Assembly: GCF_026342015.1 (NCBI RefSeq)
Contig: NZ_JAPENL010000002.1
Coordinates: 439,001-503,000 of the forward strand
DNA: 64,000 bases
DNA from: Micromonospora lupini
GTDB lineage: Bacteria > Actinomycetota > Actinomycetes > Mycobacteriales > Micromonosporaceae
Direction: 5' to 3'
The position numbers and the translations under genes were made by a program. Each line of letters opens with the position of its first letter. Position 1 is the stretch's first letter. Under the pieces are notes generated by a model that ran no database searches, had not been told where the DNA came from, and saw only the letters and a program-made list of their open reading frames with translations. This document shows positions 1 to 10,298 of this stretch, one piece after another.

Positions 1-479
1 CGACCGGCCCGCTGAGCATCCTCGCCGGCCCGGACGGCGAGGTCCTGGCGGCCGGTTTCACACCCGACCCGGCGGCGCTGCTGCCGCTGATCCACCCGAC
101 CCTGCGGGCGCCGCTGCGGCAACGCGCCGACCTCGGACCGGCCACCGTGGCCGTCCGGTCCTACCTGGACGGCGACCTCACCGCCATCGACTCGGTGCCG
201 GTACGACAGCACACCGGCGGCGCGTTCATGGCGCACGCCTGGCAGGTGCTGCGCGAGGTCCCGGCGGGTGCCCCGGTCACCTACACCGGGTACGCGGCGC
301 TGGCCGGCCGACCACCGGCGGTACGCGCCGCGGCGGCGGCCTGTGCCCGCAACGCGGCGGCTCTCTTCGTACCCTGCCACCGGGTGCTGCGCACCGACGG
401 CACGCTCGGCGGCTACCGCTGGGGCCTGGACGTGAAGGAGTGGCTTCTCGGTCATGAGCGGCTGTTGACAGCAAGCTGA
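1..479 (+). CDS. ogt: Methylated-DNA--protein-cysteine methyltransferase, 5' truncated
   Basis: The reading frame is open from base 3, so the start lies before the window; 158 codons are visible. The protein repairs O6-alkylguanine by moving the alkyl group to its own cysteine. The acceptor motif PCHRV is encoded at 372-386 (Cys codon 375-377), preceded by the helix-turn-helix region with the typical AAAACARN sequence and followed by GGYRWGLDVKEWLL, the usual C-terminal segment. The visible N-terminal part matches the less conserved lead-in domain. About 10-30 residues are probably missing. The next gene starts 37 bases later on the same strand and need not be functionally related. Confidence 0.88.
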   Translation, partial: TGPLSILAGPDGEVLAAGFTPDPAALLPLIHPTLRAPLRQRADLGPATVAVRSYLDGDLTAIDSVPVRQHTGGAFMAHAWQVLREVPAGAPVTYTGYAALAGRPPAVRAAAAACARNAAALFVPCHRVLRTDGTLGGYRWGLDVKEWLLGHERLLTAS

Positions 480-516
480 CAGCAGCATCGACACCTATTG
501 ACGCTACCGTCGGGTA

Positions 517-2397
517 GTGCCTGTGGAGAGCGACGGCGACCGGGCCGCCCCGGTCGCCGCGGGCCGCCACCCCGTGCACAACCTCTGGCGGCTGCGCCGC
601 TACCTGCGCCCGTACGCCGCCGAGTTCGCCTGGTTGCTTGTCGCGGGGCTCGCCGGCACGGCCGCCGGGATCGCCGTACCGCTTGTGGTGCAGCGCGTGG
701 TGGACGGGCCGGTGGCCCGGCACGAGCCCGCCGGCCTGCTCCAGCTCGGTGGTCTGGCGCTGGTGCTCGGCGTGGTCGAGGCGGTCCTCATCTTCATCCG
801 GCGGTGGGTGCAGTCGTCCTCGGCCGTGGGCATGGAGGCGGCACTGCGCGCCGACGTCTACGCGCACCTGCAACGGCTGCCGGCCAGCTTCCACGACCGC
901 TGGCAGTCCGGCCAGCTTCTCTCCCGGATCACCAGCGACCTGTCGGTGATCCGCCGGTTCCTCTCGTTCGGTGTCTTCTTCCTGGTGCTCAACCTGACCA
1001 CCTACGTGGTGGTGGTGCTGCTGCTGATCCATCTGCACGCGGCGCTCGGGCTGCTGGTCGCGGCCAGCGCGGTGCCACTGCTGCTGATCACCCGCCGCTT
1101 CGGCCGGCACTACCACACCGCGGCCCGCCGGATGCAGGACCAGCAGGGCGACGTGGCGACGCTTGTCGAGGAGACCGCGCAGGGCCTGCGCACCATGAAG
1201 GCGTACGGCCGGGGGCCCGAGTTGGCGGCCCGCTTCGCCGCCGGGGCCCGGACGCTGCACGACACAGGTGTGAGCAAGGGCCGGCTGCTGGCGAACACCG
1301 CGGCGCTGCTCGACCTGGTGCCCAACGTGACCCTGGGCGTGGTGCTGGTGGCCGGGGCTGCCGCCGCAGCGCAGGGCGTGCTCACCATCGGCGAGCTGGT
1401 GGCGTTCGCCAGCCTCCAACTGATGCTCATCTGGCCGGTGCAGTCGCTGGGCTGGATCATCGCCAACGGTCAGGAGGCGGCCACCGCCGCCGACCGCATC
1501 CAGGAGGTGCTGGACACTCCGCCGCAGATCGTGGACGCTCCCGACGCGCGCGTGCTGGGCCGGGACGCGGTCCACGGCCGGCTCCGCTTCGAACGGGTCG
1601 ACTTCCGCTACCCGGGCGCCACCACCGCCGTACTGCACGAGATCGACCTGACCGTCGAGCCGGGCGAGACGTTGGCCCTGGTCGGGGCCACCGGCTGCGG
1701 CAAGAGCACGCTGCTCTCTCTGGTGCCCCGGCTGCACGAGGTGACCGCCGGCCGGATCACCCTGGACGGGCACGACCTGCGCGAGCTGCGGCTGGCCTCG
1801 CTGCGCCGACTGGTCGGGGTGGCCTTCGAGGAACCCACGCTCTTCTCCATGTCGGTGCGGGAGAACCTCACCCTGGGTCGCCCGGACGCCGACGACGACG
1901 AGGTCCGCGCCGCCCTCGCGCTGGCCCAGGCCGATTTCGCGTACGACCTGCCGTGGGGTCTGGCCACCCGCGTGGGTGAGCAGGGGTTGTCCCTCTCCGG
2001 CGGCCAGCGGCAGCGGTTGGCGCTGGCGCGGGCGGTGCTCGGCCGCCCGGCGCTGCTGGTGCTCGACGACCCGCTGTCCGCCCTCGACGTACACACCGAG
2101 GCGCTTGTGGAGGCGGCGCTGCGGCAGGTCCTGCGGGCCAGCACCGCGCTTCTGGTGGTGCACCGGCCGTCGACGATCGCGCTGGCCGACCGCGTCGCCC
2201 TGCTCGACCGTGGACGGATCGCGGCGATCGGCAGGCACTCGGAACTGCTGGCCAGCGTGCCCGCGTACCGGGCGTTGCTCGCCGCCGAACCGCCGCCCGC
2301 GCAACCGGCCGGGGCGACCGACACCGCGCCGGGGCGCACCGGGCCGGCGGGGCCGGGCGCGTCCACCCCGGACGGGTGGGGGCTGGTGCGCTCGTGA
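517..2397 (+). CDS. ABC exporter half-transporter, subunit 1 (degenerate catalytic site)
   Basis: A type I ABC exporter half (626 aa): six-helix membrane domain over about residues 20-330, then a nucleotide-binding domain. Walker A GATGCGKST is near residues 390-398, the signature LSGGQ near 492-496, and the H-loop is VVHRPST. The Walker B run LLVLDD puts Asp at position 518 where the catalytic Glu normally sits. In heterodimeric exporters such as TM287/288 and BmrCD this marks the subunit carrying the non-hydrolysing site. It overlaps the next gene by 4 bases (GTGA), so the two are translationally coupled and probably form a heterodimer. Substrate (drug, lipid or peptide) cannot be told. The GTG start at 517 lacks a clear Shine-Dalgarno; GTG 523 is an alternative. 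Confidence 0.9.
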   Translation: MPVESDGDRAAPVAAGRHPVHNLWRLRRYLRPYAAEFAWLLVAGLAGTAAGIAVPLVVQRVVDGPVARHEPAGLLQLGGLALVLGVVEAVLIFIRRWVQSSSAVGMEAALRADVYAHLQRLPASFHDRWQSGQLLSRITSDLSVIRRFLSFGVFFLVLNLTTYVVVVLLLIHLHAALGLLVAASAVPLLLITRRFGRHYHTAARRMQDQQGDVATLVEETAQGLRTMKAYGRGPELAARFAAGARTLHDTGVSKGRLLANTAALLDLVPNVTLGVVLVAGAAAAAQGVLTIGELVAFASLQLMLIWPVQSLGWIIANGQEAATAADRIQEVLDTPPQIVDAPDARVLGRDAVHGRLRFERVDFRYPGATTAVLHEIDLTVEPGETLALVGATGCGKSTLLSLVPRLHEVTAGRITLDGHDLRELRLASLRRLVGVAFEEPTLFSMSVRENLTLGRPDADDDEVRAALALAQADFAYDLPWGLATRVGEQGLSLSGGQRQRLALARAVLGRPALLVLDDPLSALDVHTEALVEAALRQVLRASTALLVVHRPSTIALADRVALLDRGRIAAIGRHSELLASVPAYRALLAAEPPPAQPAGATDTAPGRTGPAGPGASTPDGWGLVRS

Positions 2398-4277
2398 CCT
2401 CCGCGGAGCAGGTCGACCCGCCTCCCGATGGGAAGGAGCCGGAGCTGACCCGCTGGCGGGGAACGGCCACCGACCCGGAGGCCGACCGGAGCCGGGCCGA
2501 GGAGACCACCCCGGAGGCGGAGGCCCGGCTGCGCCGGCACAGCCGAGCCCTGCTGGCCGACCTGCTGCGCCCGCACCGGGGTCGGCTCGCCGCGGCGGTC
2601 GGCCTGCTGCTGGCGCAGAACGCCGCAGCGATGGCCGGCCCGTACCTGGTCATGGTCGGCATCGACCGGGCCATCGGGCCGCTGCGCGCCGGGAACGCCA
2701 CCCCGCTGGTCGCCGTCGCCGGGGCGTTCGCCGTGGCCGCCGTCACCGAGTACGCGGCCCGCCGCGGCTTCCTCGCCCTCTCCGCCCGGATCGGCCAGGC
2801 GGTCCTCCTGGACCTGCGGCAGCGGGTGTTCGGACACTTCCTGCGACTGTCGGTGGGCTTCCACGAGCGGTACACGTCGGGCCGGATGGTGTCCCGGCTG
2901 ACAAGCGACCTGGACTCGATCGCCGAACTGGTCGACGGTGGCATCGACAGCCTGGTGCTGGCCGGGCTGTCGATCCTGACGGTGGCCGGCATCCTGCTCT
3001 GGCTGGACCTGCCGCTGGCCGCGGTGACGCTGTTCGCGTTCCCGTTCCTGTTCTGGCTCTCCCGCTGGTTCGCCCGGGCGTCGGCGGGCGCGTACCGGCG
3101 GACCCGGGAGGCCGTCGCGCTCGTCATCGTGCACTTCGTCGAGTCCATGCGGGGCATCCGGGCCGTGCAGACGTTCCGCCGGGAGCCCCGCAACCAGCGG
3201 ATCTTCGTGGCGCTCGGCGACGACTACCGGCAGACCAGCCTGCACGCGTTCCGGCTCATCGCCACCTACTCGCCGGCGATCAAGCTGATCGGCAACGTCA
3301 CTGTCGCGCTCGTGCTCTGCTACGGCGGGTGGCGGGTGCTCGGCGGACGGACCGAGATCGGGGTGCTCGCCGCGTTCCTGCTCTACCTGCGCCGCTTCTT
3401 CGAGCCGATGCAGGAGCTGAGCCAGTTCTACAACTCGTTGCAGTCGGCGACGGCGGCGCTGGAGAAGCTGGCCGGGGTGCTCGACGAGCGGCCGGCCGTG
3501 GCCGAACCCGCCCGACCGGTGTCGCTGCCGACCGGCCCCGGTCACGGCGAGCTGACCTTCCGGGGCGTCTCCTTCGGCTACCGCGCCGACACGCCCATCC
3601 TCGCCGGGCTGGACCTGACCGTGCCGGCCGGACAGACTGTGGCGCTGATCGGGCCGACCGGCGCGGGCAAGTCGACGATCGCCAAGCTTGTCGCCCGGTT
3701 CCACGATCCGGACGCCGGCACCGTCCTGCTGGACGGGATCGACCTGCGCGAGGTGGCCGACGCCGACCTGCGCCGCGCGGTGGTGCTGGTGACCCAGGAG
3801 AACCACCTGTTCAGCGGCACGGTCGCGGAGAACATCCGGTTCGGCCGGCCGGACGCCGACGACGCCGAGGTGCGGGCCGCCGCGCAGGCGATCGGCGCGC
3901 ACGATTTCATCGCCGCGCTCCCCGACGGGTACGCGACGCAGGTGCACAGGCGCGGCGGTCGGCTCTCCGCCGGGCAGCGGCAACTTGTCGCGTTCGCCCG
4001 GGCGTTCCTGGCCGACCCGACAGTGCTGATCCTCGACGAGGCGACGTCGTCACTTGACGTGCCGACGGAACGGCTGGTGCAGCGGGCGCTCGGCACCATC
4101 CTGCGGGACCGCACCGCGCTGGTGATCGCGCACCGGCTCACCACTGTGGAGACCGCCGACCGGGTGCTCGTCCTCGACGGCGGGCAGGTCGTCGAGGACG
4201 GGCCGCCCGCCGTGCTGGCCGCCACCGACGGTCGGTACGCGGACCTGCACCGGCAGTGGCGCGACTCGCTGGTGTAG
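2394..4277 (+). CDS. ABC exporter half-transporter, subunit 2 (consensus catalytic site)
   Basis: Partner half of the preceding exporter (627 aa from the GTG at 2394, chosen because it overlaps the upstream stop as GTGA; an in-frame start at 2376 would lie inside the first gene). It has an N-terminal acidic stretch of about 45 residues, a six-helix membrane domain and an NBD with [20 protein letters not shown] with the catalytic Glu, and AHRLTT. Its signature is LSAGQ rather than LSGGQ. Because each ATP site uses Walker motifs of one subunit and the signature of the other, this variant falls in the same composite site as the Asp-for-Glu change of subunit 1, giving one degenerate and one active site. 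Substrate unknown. Confidence 0.9.
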   Translation: MTSAEQVDPPPDGKEPELTRWRGTATDPEADRSRAEETTPEAEARLRRHSRALLADLLRPHRGRLAAAVGLLLAQNAAAMAGPYLVMVGIDRAIGPLRAGNATPLVAVAGAFAVAAVTEYAARRGFLALSARIGQAVLLDLRQRVFGHFLRLSVGFHERYTSGRMVSRLTSDLDSIAELVDGGIDSLVLAGLSILTVAGILLWLDLPLAAVTLFAFPFLFWLSRWFARASAGAYRRTREAVALVIVHFVESMRGIRAVQTFRREPRNQRIFVALGDDYRQTSLHAFRLIATYSPAIKLIGNVTVALVLCYGGWRVLGGRTEIGVLAAFLLYLRRFFEPMQELSQFYNSLQSATAALEKLAGVLDERPAVAEPARPVSLPTGPGHGELTFRGVSFGYRADTPILAGLDLTVPAGQTVALIGPTGAGKSTIAKLVARFHDPDAGTVLLDGIDLREVADADLRRAVVLVTQENHLFSGTVAENIRFGRPDADDAEVRAAAQAIGAHDFIAALPDGYATQVHRRGGRLSAGQRQLVAFARAFLADPTVLILDEATSSLDVPTERLVQRALGTILRDRTALVIAHRLTTVETADRVLVLDGGQVVEDGPPAVLAATDGRYADLHRQWRDSLV

Positions 4278-4321
4278 AGCCGGCGATACGCAACTCCGTG
4301 GCCCGGCACCCTGCTGATGCC

Positions 4322-4327
4322 TACGAT
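4322..4327 (+). promoter_or_regulatory. Candidate -10 box TACGAT for leaderless valS
   Basis: TACGAT fits the actinobacterial TANNNT -10 consensus and ends six bases before the valS ATG, the spacing expected if transcription begins at the start codon. There is no Shine-Dalgarno before this ATG, which supports a leaderless message. No convincing -35 box is visible. Confidence 0.45.
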
Positions 4328-4333
4328 CGGCAG

Positions 4334-6949
4334 ATGACCGATACGGCGAGGACGGCCCGCGCCGGCGTTCCCGAGCGTCCGAGCCTGGACGGGCTCGAGG
4401 AGCGCTGGGCGCACCGCTGGCAGGAGGACGGCACGTACGCGTTCGACCGGGCGAAGGCGACCGTTCCGGGTCGCGGCGCGGCGTCAGACGCGCCGAGCCG
4501 GAATGGTCGTAGGAAGGACGTGTACGCCATCGACACCCCGCCGCCGACCGTATCGGGCGAGCTGCACATGGGTCACGTCTTCTCGTACACGCACACCGAC
4601 ACCGTCGCCCGCTACCAGCGGATGCGCGGCAAGACCGTGTTCTACCCGATGGGCTGGGACGACAACGGCCTGCCCACCGAGCGTCGGGTGCAGAACGTGT
4701 ACGGGGTGCGCTGCGACCCGGCCCTGGCGTACGACCCGGTGTGGCGGCCACCGGCCACCCCTGTCGACGACGCCGCGCGCCGCGACCCCACGCCGATCTC
4801 GCGGCGCAACTTCATCGAGCTGTGCGAGCTGCTGACCGTCGCCGACGAGCAGGTCTTCGAGGCGCTCTGGCGGCGGCTCGGGCTCTCGGTGGACTGGTCC
4901 CTGACGTACACGACCATCGGTCGGGTGGCCCGCGCCACCAGCCAGCGGGCGTTCGTGCGTAACCTGCGCCGCGGTGAGGCGTACCAGGCGGAGGCACCGA
5001 CGCTGTGGGATGTCGGCTTCGCCACCGCTGTCGCGCAGGCAGAGCTGGAGGACCGGGAGCGCCCCGGCGCCTACCACCGGCTGCGGTTCGCCGGGCCGGA
5101 TGGGCGCGAGGTGCTCATCGACACCACCCGGCCGGAGCTGTTGCCGGCCTGCGTCGCGCTCGTCTGCCACCCCGACGACGAGCGGTACGCCGATCTGGTG
5201 GGCACGACGGTGCGCAGCCCGCTGTTCGACGTCGAGGTGCCGGTGCGCGCCCATCCGCTCGCCGACCCCGCGAAGGGCACAGGCATCGCGATGGTCTGCA
5301 CGTTCGGCGACCTGAGCGACGTGACCTGGTGGCGGGATCTCGACCTCGACACCCGGGTGGTCATCGGCCACGACGGCCGCCTGCTGCCCGAGCCACCGGC
5401 CGGGGTGCCCGCGGCGCCGTACGCGGCGCTGGCCGGGCAGACCGTCAACGGCGCCCGCCGGGAGATCGTGGGGATGCTCGCCGCCGCGGGTGACCTGATC
5501 GGCGAGCCCCGCCAGATCACCCACCCGGTGAAGTTCTACGAACGCGGCGACCGGCCACTGGAGATCGTCTCGACTCGACAGTGGTATCTGCGCAACGGCG
5601 GGCGGGACGCCGACCTGCGGGCGGCGCTGCTGGCCCGGGGCGCGGAGCTGCACTGGGTGCCGGCGCACATGAAGCACCGCTACGACAACTGGGTGGGCGG
5701 CCTGACCGGCGACTGGCTGGTCAGTCGGCAGCGCTTCTTCGGCGTGCCGGTGCCTGTGTGGTACCGGCTCGACGACGCTGGCGAACCGGACTGGTCCCAC
5801 CCTCTCACGCCCGACGAGTCCGCGCTGCCAGTCGACCCGTCAAGTGATCCGGCGCCCGGCTACGACGAGTCGCAGCGCGGGCGCCCGGGCGGTTTCCTCG
5901 GTGACCCGGACGTGCTGGACACCTGGGCCACCTCGTCGCTGACCCCGCAGATCGTCGGTGGCTGGGAGACCGACCCGGACCTGTTCGCGCAGGTCTTCCC
6001 GATGGATTTGCGCCCGCAGGGGCAGGAGATCATCCGGACCTGGCTGTTCGACAGCGTGGTCCGATCGCACTTCGAGCACGGCATGCTGCCCTGGCGGGAC
6101 ACCGTGCTCTCCGGCTGGATCCTCGACCCGGACCACAAGAAGATGGCCAAGTCCAAGGGGAATGTGGTCACCCCCCTGCCGCTGCTGGAACAGCACGGCG
6201 CGGACGCGGTGCGCTACTGGGCGGCAAGCGGCAAGCCCGGCATGGACCTGGCCTTCGACCCGGCGCAGATCAAGGTCGGCCGGCGGCTGGCCACCAAGTT
6301 GCTCAACGCGACGAAGTTCGCGCTCGGCCTGGGCGCCGGGGACGCGTTGCGCGCCGTGGCGACCGTCCCGCTGGACCGGGCCATGCTCGCCGAGCTGGGC
6401 ACCGTGGCCAGCGCCGCGAGCACCGCCTTCGACTCCTACGACCACACGGCCGCGTTGCAGGTCACCGAGGCGTTCTTCTGGCGCTTCTGCGACGACTACA
6501 TCGAGTTGGTCAAGGAACGGGCGTACGGCACCGGGGCGGCGGCCGACTCGGCGCGGGCCGCGCTGGCCACCGCGCTGTCGGTGCAGCTACGGCTGTTCGC
6601 CCCGGTGCTGCCGTACGTCACCGAGGAGATCTGGTCGTGGTGGCGGTACGGGTCGGTGCACCGCGCGCCCTGGCCCACCACGTACGAGGTGGACCGGACG
6701 ATCGAGGGGACGGGCGAGCCGGCGCTGCTGCGGCTCGCGGGTGACGCGTTGGGCCAGGTGCGGCGGGCCAAGTCGGAGCGGAAGCTGTCCATGAAGGCGG
6801 AGGTGCCGCTGGCCGAGGCGCTGGGCCCGGCGGCGCTGCTGGAGCAGCTCACCCTGGTCGCCGACGACCTGCGCGCGGCCGGCCGAATCGGCAAGCTCGA
6901 CCTGCTCCCCGACCGCACCCCGGAACTCGTCATCGCCTGCGCCTTCTGA
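4334..6949 (+). CDS. valS: Valine--tRNA ligase
   Basis: Class I aminoacyl-tRNA synthetase charging tRNA-Val (871 aa). The N-terminal region carries [13 protein letters not shown], with the HIGH-type motif HMGH near residues 77-80. The connective editing domain follows, then the KMSKS-type motif KMAKS at residues 603-607 (codons 6140-6154), then the helical anticodon-binding domain. The ATG at 4334 is preferred over an in-frame start at 4256 because the latter lies inside the upstream ABC gene and because a -10-like box precedes 4334. The C-terminal coiled coil of E. coli-type ValRS is absent; the protein ends soon after the anticodon domain, as in archaeal-like ValRS forms of actinobacteria. 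No T-box is visible upstream. Confidence 0.96.
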   Translation: MTDTARTARAGVPERPSLDGLEERWAHRWQEDGTYAFDRAKATVPGRGAASDAPSRNGRRKDVYAIDTPPPTVSGELHMGHVFSYTHTDTVARYQRMRGKTVFYPMGWDDNGLPTERRVQNVYGVRCDPALAYDPVWRPPATPVDDAARRDPTPISRRNFIELCELLTVADEQVFEALWRRLGLSVDWSLTYTTIGRVARATSQRAFVRNLRRGEAYQAEAPTLWDVGFATAVAQAELEDRERPGAYHRLRFAGPDGREVLIDTTRPELLPACVALVCHPDDERYADLVGTTVRSPLFDVEVPVRAHPLADPAKGTGIAMVCTFGDLSDVTWWRDLDLDTRVVIGHDGRLLPEPPAGVPAAPYAALAGQTVNGARREIVGMLAAAGDLIGEPRQITHPVKFYERGDRPLEIVSTRQWYLRNGGRDADLRAALLARGAELHWVPAHMKHRYDNWVGGLTGDWLVSRQRFFGVPVPVWYRLDDAGEPDWSHPLTPDESALPVDPSSDPAPGYDESQRGRPGGFLGDPDVLDTWATSSLTPQIVGGWETDPDLFAQVFPMDLRPQGQEIIRTWLFDSVVRSHFEHGMLPWRDTVLSGWILDPDHKKMAKSKGNVVTPLPLLEQHGADAVRYWAASGKPGMDLAFDPAQIKVGRRLATKLLNATKFALGLGAGDALRAVATVPLDRAMLAELGTVASAASTAFDSYDHTAALQVTEAFFWRFCDDYIELVKERAYGTGAAADSARAALATALSVQLRLFAPVLPYVTEEIWSWWRYGSVHRAPWPTTYEVDRTIEGTGEPALLRLAGDALGQVRRAKSERKLSMKAEVPLAEALGPAALLEQLTLVADDLRAAGRIGKLDLLPDRTPELVIACAF

Positions 6950-6981
6950 CGGGCGTCCGACACCCGCCGGGCGGAGGGCGG

Positions 6982-7026
6982 GACGGGTCCGCCGCCGCCA
7001 CCCCCCGGGGCGGCGGCGGACCCGTC
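6982..7026. terminator. Bidirectional hairpin between convergent genes
   Basis: A perfect 18-bp stem (6982-6999 with 7009-7026) and 9-base loop lies between the convergent ends of valS and the membrane-protein gene. There is no U tract, as is common for terminators in very GC-rich genomes. Confidence 0.75.
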
Positions 7027-7028
7027 GC

Positions 7029-7679
7029 TCACCAGCCGCGCAGGAAGCGCAGGCCGAGCAGGATGGCCGCCACGGCCGGCCCGACCAGCAGGGTGATCGC
7101 CTGGAGCCGGTACGGCATCCGATGCCGCGTCAGCTCGCCCGCGTTGCCCAGCACGATCGCCCCGGCCAACATCAGGAACACGCCCCACCAGCCCGTCTCC
7201 AGGTGGATGAGGCGGATGTGGATCAGTTGCAGGGTCGCGCCGAGCAGCGCGCCGGTGAGCGCGAGCAGCGCCACCGCGCGGTGCAGGCCACGAGCCAGTG
7301 GGTGGGCGGCCCGCCAGCCGTACGTGCCGGCGACCGCCAGGCAGGGCAGCCCCACCAGCAGCGGCCAGCCCTCCCCCATCGCCCCGAACATCAGCAACGC
7401 GCCCACCACGAACACCAACGTGCCGACGCAGGCGATGACGTACCCGGCGAAGGCCCGACCGCCGCCGCGGGCCAGCAACGGCCCGCCGCTGGCCGCGATC
7501 AACGCGGCCGGGATCAGGATGAAGCCGGCCCACCAGTGGAACCGGCCGCTGCCCTGGGCGGCCGTCGCTACCGTCGCGCACGCCAGCCCTGCGACCGCCA
7601 GGCTCGTGAGCCACGGCCGGCTGCTCCGGGAGTACGGCTCAGCCAACGATGTCCACTCCGCTTCGACGCTCACACCCAC
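7029..7679 (-). CDS. Hypothetical multi-pass membrane protein
   Basis: A 216-residue integral membrane protein with about six hydrophobic helices, for example around residues 24-42, 48-66, 78-100, 104-120, 134-155 and 195-212. A short basic and aromatic N-terminus precedes the first helix and RFLRGW closes the protein. I do not recognise the family and see no catalytic motif. It lies downstream of the ABC-2 operon on the same strand but a hairpin (7711-7747) separates them, so it may have its own promoter in the 87-base gap. The function is unknown. Confidence 0.7.
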   Translation of the reverse strand: MGVSVEAEWTSLAEPYSRSSRPWLTSLAVAGLACATVATAAQGSGRFHWWAGFILIPAALIAASGGPLLARGGGRAFAGYVIACVGTLVFVVGALLMFGAMGEGWPLLVGLPCLAVAGTYGWRAAHPLARGLHRAVALLALTGALLGATLQLIHIRLIHLETGWWGVFLMLAGAIVLGNAGELTRHRMPYRLQAITLLVGPAVAAILLGLRFLRGW

Positions 7680-7710
7680 GAGCCTGGGCCCCGATGCCCC
7701 GTCCGGTCCA

Positions 7711-7747
7711 TCCGGCCAGCCCTACCCGTCGCCGGGGGCTGGCCGGA
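7711..7747 (-). terminator. Hairpin after the ABC-2 operon
   Basis: A perfect 12-bp stem (7711-7722 with 7736-7747, loop of 13) sits just past the stop of the last ABC-2 permease gene and probably ends the four-gene transcript. Confidence 0.55.
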
Positions 7748-7766
7748 ACCGTACCCCGCACCGACC

Positions 7767-8477
7767 TCAGCTCGTCTCGCCGGCCACGCTGAACGAACGC
7801 AGTCGGTTGACCGCCAGCACGGTGAAGCCGACGCTCACCAGCGCGGTCATCACCGAGGCGACGGGCACCGACACGGTGGTCTCCAGCAGCCCGCTGGGGG
7901 CGAGCCGGTCGGCGAGGGCGATCACGTACTGCTGGATGGAGAGCACCTTCGTGCCGCTGACGAAGTTGCCCAGCAACCCCTCCCAGATCAACACGTAGAC
8001 CAGGCCGAGCAGCACCGGCCGCCGGGTGACCAGGCTGAGCGCGAGGAACAGCGCCGAGTACGCCAGCGCGCCGAGCGCCGCCGCGAACGCCAGCGCCAGA
8101 CCGAGGCGTACCGAATGGGCCAGCACGCCCGCGACGTAGAGCGGCACCGCGACGGTGGCCGCGGTGACACCGGCGGCGACCGCGAGCTTCGGCAGGATGA
8201 TCTGCCAGCGCGGCAGCGGCTTGGTCAGGATGTGCACGACGGTGCCGTCGTCGATCTCCGCGCCCAGCACGCCGGTGCCGATGATCAACGCCACCACCGG
8301 CAGCACCACCGCCAGGCCGAGGCCGACAAGCACCGGCGGCGCCCACTGGCCGGGGTCCACATCAAGCGAGCGGCAGAGTATGGCAAGGCCGAGGAGCACC
8401 AACGGCAGCGGGAGCAGCAGCAGGAACCGGCGTCGGCCGAACAGGCCACGCGCGGTGATCCAGGTAATTGTCGACAT
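7767..8477 (-). CDS. ABC-2 type transporter permease
   Basis: A 236-residue permease with about six membrane helices and the layout of ABC2_membrane family proteins, including a conserved-type segment VHILTKPLPRW between helices two and three. It starts four bases after the stop of the adjacent ATPase gene and is the last gene of an operon read from 11205 down to 7767. It should pair with the 8482-9393 ATPase to form an exporter (two permeases, two ATPases). No substrate can be inferred. Confidence 0.85.
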   Translation of the reverse strand: MSTITWITARGLFGRRRFLLLLPLPLVLLGLAILCRSLDVDPGQWAPPVLVGLGLAVVLPVVALIIGTGVLGAEIDDGTVVHILTKPLPRWQIILPKLAVAAGVTAATVAVPLYVAGVLAHSVRLGLALAFAAALGALAYSALFLALSLVTRRPVLLGLVYVLIWEGLLGNFVSGTKVLSIQQYVIALADRLAPSGLLETTVSVPVASVMTALVSVGFTVLAVNRLRSFSVAGETS

Positions 8478-8481
8478 GTTC

Positions 8482-9393
8482 TCAGGCCTCCACCAGGTAG
8501 GAGAAGACGCTCTCCAGGGACTCGTCGGACGGCACCAGCTGGCGCACCCGGATGCCCTGGCTCAGGGCGATCCGCGGCAGCGCCCGGGTGAAGGCGCCGT
8601 AGTCGCCGGCGCGCACGGTCAGGCCGGTGCGGTCCAGCTCGACGCCGCTCACCGACGCCTCGGCGATCAGGGCGACGGCAAGCGCCCGGTCGTCGGTGGA
8701 GCGCACCGCGAAGACGTGCGGGCGGTTGGTCATCAGCCGGCGGATGGTCCGGAAGTCACCGGAGGCCGCCAGCCGACCGGCCACCATCACCTGCACCGTC
8801 CCGGAGACCTGCTCGACCTCCTCCAGGATGTGCGAGCTGAACAGGATCGTCCGGCCGGCGTCGCCCAGCTTGTGCAGCAGATCCATCATGTGCAGCCGCT
8901 GACGTGGGTCCATGCCGTTGAACGGCTCGTCGAGCAGCAGCACCTGCGGGTCGTGCACAAGCGCGGCGGCAACCCGGGCACGTTGCCGCATGCCCTTGGA
9001 GTACGTGCCGATCCGGCGGTCCTGCGCCGACTCCAGCTCCACCAGGTCAATGGCCCGTCGGGCCGCCGCCGCCGGGTCGGCCAACCGGTGCAGCTTCGCG
9101 CTGGCGAGCACGAACTCGTACGCGGTGAGGAAACTCTGCACCGCCTCGCGCTCGCTGACCAGTCCCAGCCGACGGTAGACGTCGGGGTTGCGCCAGGTCG
9201 GCTCGTCGTCCAGGGTCACCGTGCCGCGCGACGGGGCGAGGAACCCGGCCATCATGTGCAGCAGCGTGGTCTTGCCGGCGCCGTTCGGGCCGAGCAGACC
9301 TGTCACACCCGGCCCGAGGGCCATGCTGATGTCGTTGACGGCGACCACATTGCCGTACCACCGGGACACCCCGGTCAGGCTCAGCGTGCTCAT
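8482..9393 (-). CDS. ABC transporter ATP-binding protein
   Basis: A 303-residue ATPase with Walker A GPNGAGKTT, a modified signature YSKGM, Walker B LLLDEP, and H-loop SSH, followed by a C-terminal regulatory region of about 90 residues typical of ABC-2 exporters (CcmA/NatA-like). The start ATG at 9393 overlaps the stop of the upstream permease gene by one base (TGATG), so translation is coupled. It serves the neighbouring permeases in the same operon. Confidence 0.92.
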   Translation of the reverse strand: MSTLSLTGVSRWYGNVVAVNDISMALGPGVTGLLGPNGAGKTTLLHMMAGFLAPSRGTVTLDDEPTWRNPDVYRRLGLVSEREAVQSFLTAYEFVLASAKLHRLADPAAAARRAIDLVELESAQDRRIGTYSKGMRQRARVAAALVHDPQVLLLDEPFNGMDPRQRLHMMDLLHKLGDAGRTILFSSHILEEVEQVSGTVQVMVAGRLAASGDFRTIRRLMTNRPHVFAVRSTDDRALAVALIAEASVSGVELDRTGLTVRAGDYGAFTRALPRIALSQGIRVRQLVPSDESLESVFSYLVEA

Positions 9394-10298
9394 CAGGAGG
9401 CGACCTTCCGGTAGCGGGCCAGCAGGAGGGCTGTCGCGCCGGCGACCAGCAGCACCGCGACCAGGGCGTAGACCGGGCCGAACCCGCCGATCAGCATCTC
9501 GCCCGGATCGCCCTCGACCAGCAGGTCACCAAGCGACCAGATGCCGACTCCCTGCACAAGCGTGGTGGGCGACGCCAGCCCGGCCAACTCGTTGGCCGTG
9601 TGCGACGGCAGGATGCTCAGCACGCCCACGATCGGGGTCGTCATCAGGAAGACCGCGACCACGCCGCCGGCGGCGAAGGCGCGCTTGCCGGTCAGCGACG
9701 CGATGAGCAGCCCCACCGAGGCGAAGACGACCGCCCACAGCGCGGCGTAGAGCAGGCCGGGGAGCAGGTCGAGCAGCTCGTTCCAGACCCCGTGCAGCCC
9801 GTCCTTGGTGGTGAACGCGGCACCCAGGAACATCACCAACTGCGGCCCACCGAGCAGCAGCCAGAGGCCGGTGACGAGCGCCAGCAACTTGGCGAGCGCG
9901 TAGTCGGCGCGGGGCAGCGGTCGGGAGAAGTACAGCGGCAGCACACCGCTGCGCAGGTCCCGGGAGACCAGCTCCGGCGCGGCCACCGCGACGAAGAACA
10001 GGACCAGCCAGCTCATCGCGTCGGCGAACTGGGCGTAGGTGGCGACCGGCTCGCCGAGCTGGCTGCGGAGGGCGGCCAGCGCCACCGCGACCAGGGTGAC
10101 GATGCCGACCACCAGCCACGGGAAGATCTTGGCCTTGGCGCTGCGCCCGAACCCGAAGATGGTACGCAGCCCGTGCAGGTAGAGCGCGCCGAAGACGTGC
10201 CGGCGGCCCAACCGTGGGCCCTCGTAGCGTTGGTAGCCGATGTCGTGGATGACGCCTGTCGGCGTGGGCCGCACGGTGGCGGATGACAGCTCAGGCAT
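9393..10298 (-). CDS. ABC-2 type transporter permease
   Basis: A 301-residue permease with a cytoplasmic N-terminus of about 45 residues and six predicted helices, including a SRDLRSGVLPLYFSRPL segment typical of ABC-2 permeases. It overlaps the upstream ATPase gene by 8 bases and the downstream ATPase gene by one, so it is embedded in a tightly coupled operon. Together with 10291-11205 it likely forms the first of two similar transporters. The substrate is unknown. Confidence 0.88.
   Translation of the reverse strand: MPELSSATVRPTPTGVIHDIGYQRYEGPRLGRRHVFGALYLHGLRTIFGFGRSAKAKIFPWLVVGIVTLVAVALAALRSQLGEPVATYAQFADAMSWLVLFFVAVAAPELVSRDLRSGVLPLYFSRPLPRADYALAKLLALVTGLWLLLGGPQLVMFLGAAFTTKDGLHGVWNELLDLLPGLLYAALWAVVFASVGLLIASLTGKRAFAAGGVVAVFLMTTPIVGVLSILPSHTANELAGLASPTTLVQGVGIWSLGDLLVEGDPGEMLIGGFGPVYALVAVLLVAGATALLLARYRKVAS

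Noticed and set aside
277..2304. 675-codon open frame on the minus strand opposite the first ABC exporter gene
   Set aside because: Arg/Gln/His-rich low-complexity translation antisense to a clear ABC gene; long antisense frames are expected at this GC content.
4278..4333. T-box leader upstream of valS
   Set aside because: Only 56 bases separate it from the upstream gene and a leaderless promoter fits better; no specifier or antiterminator elements are seen.
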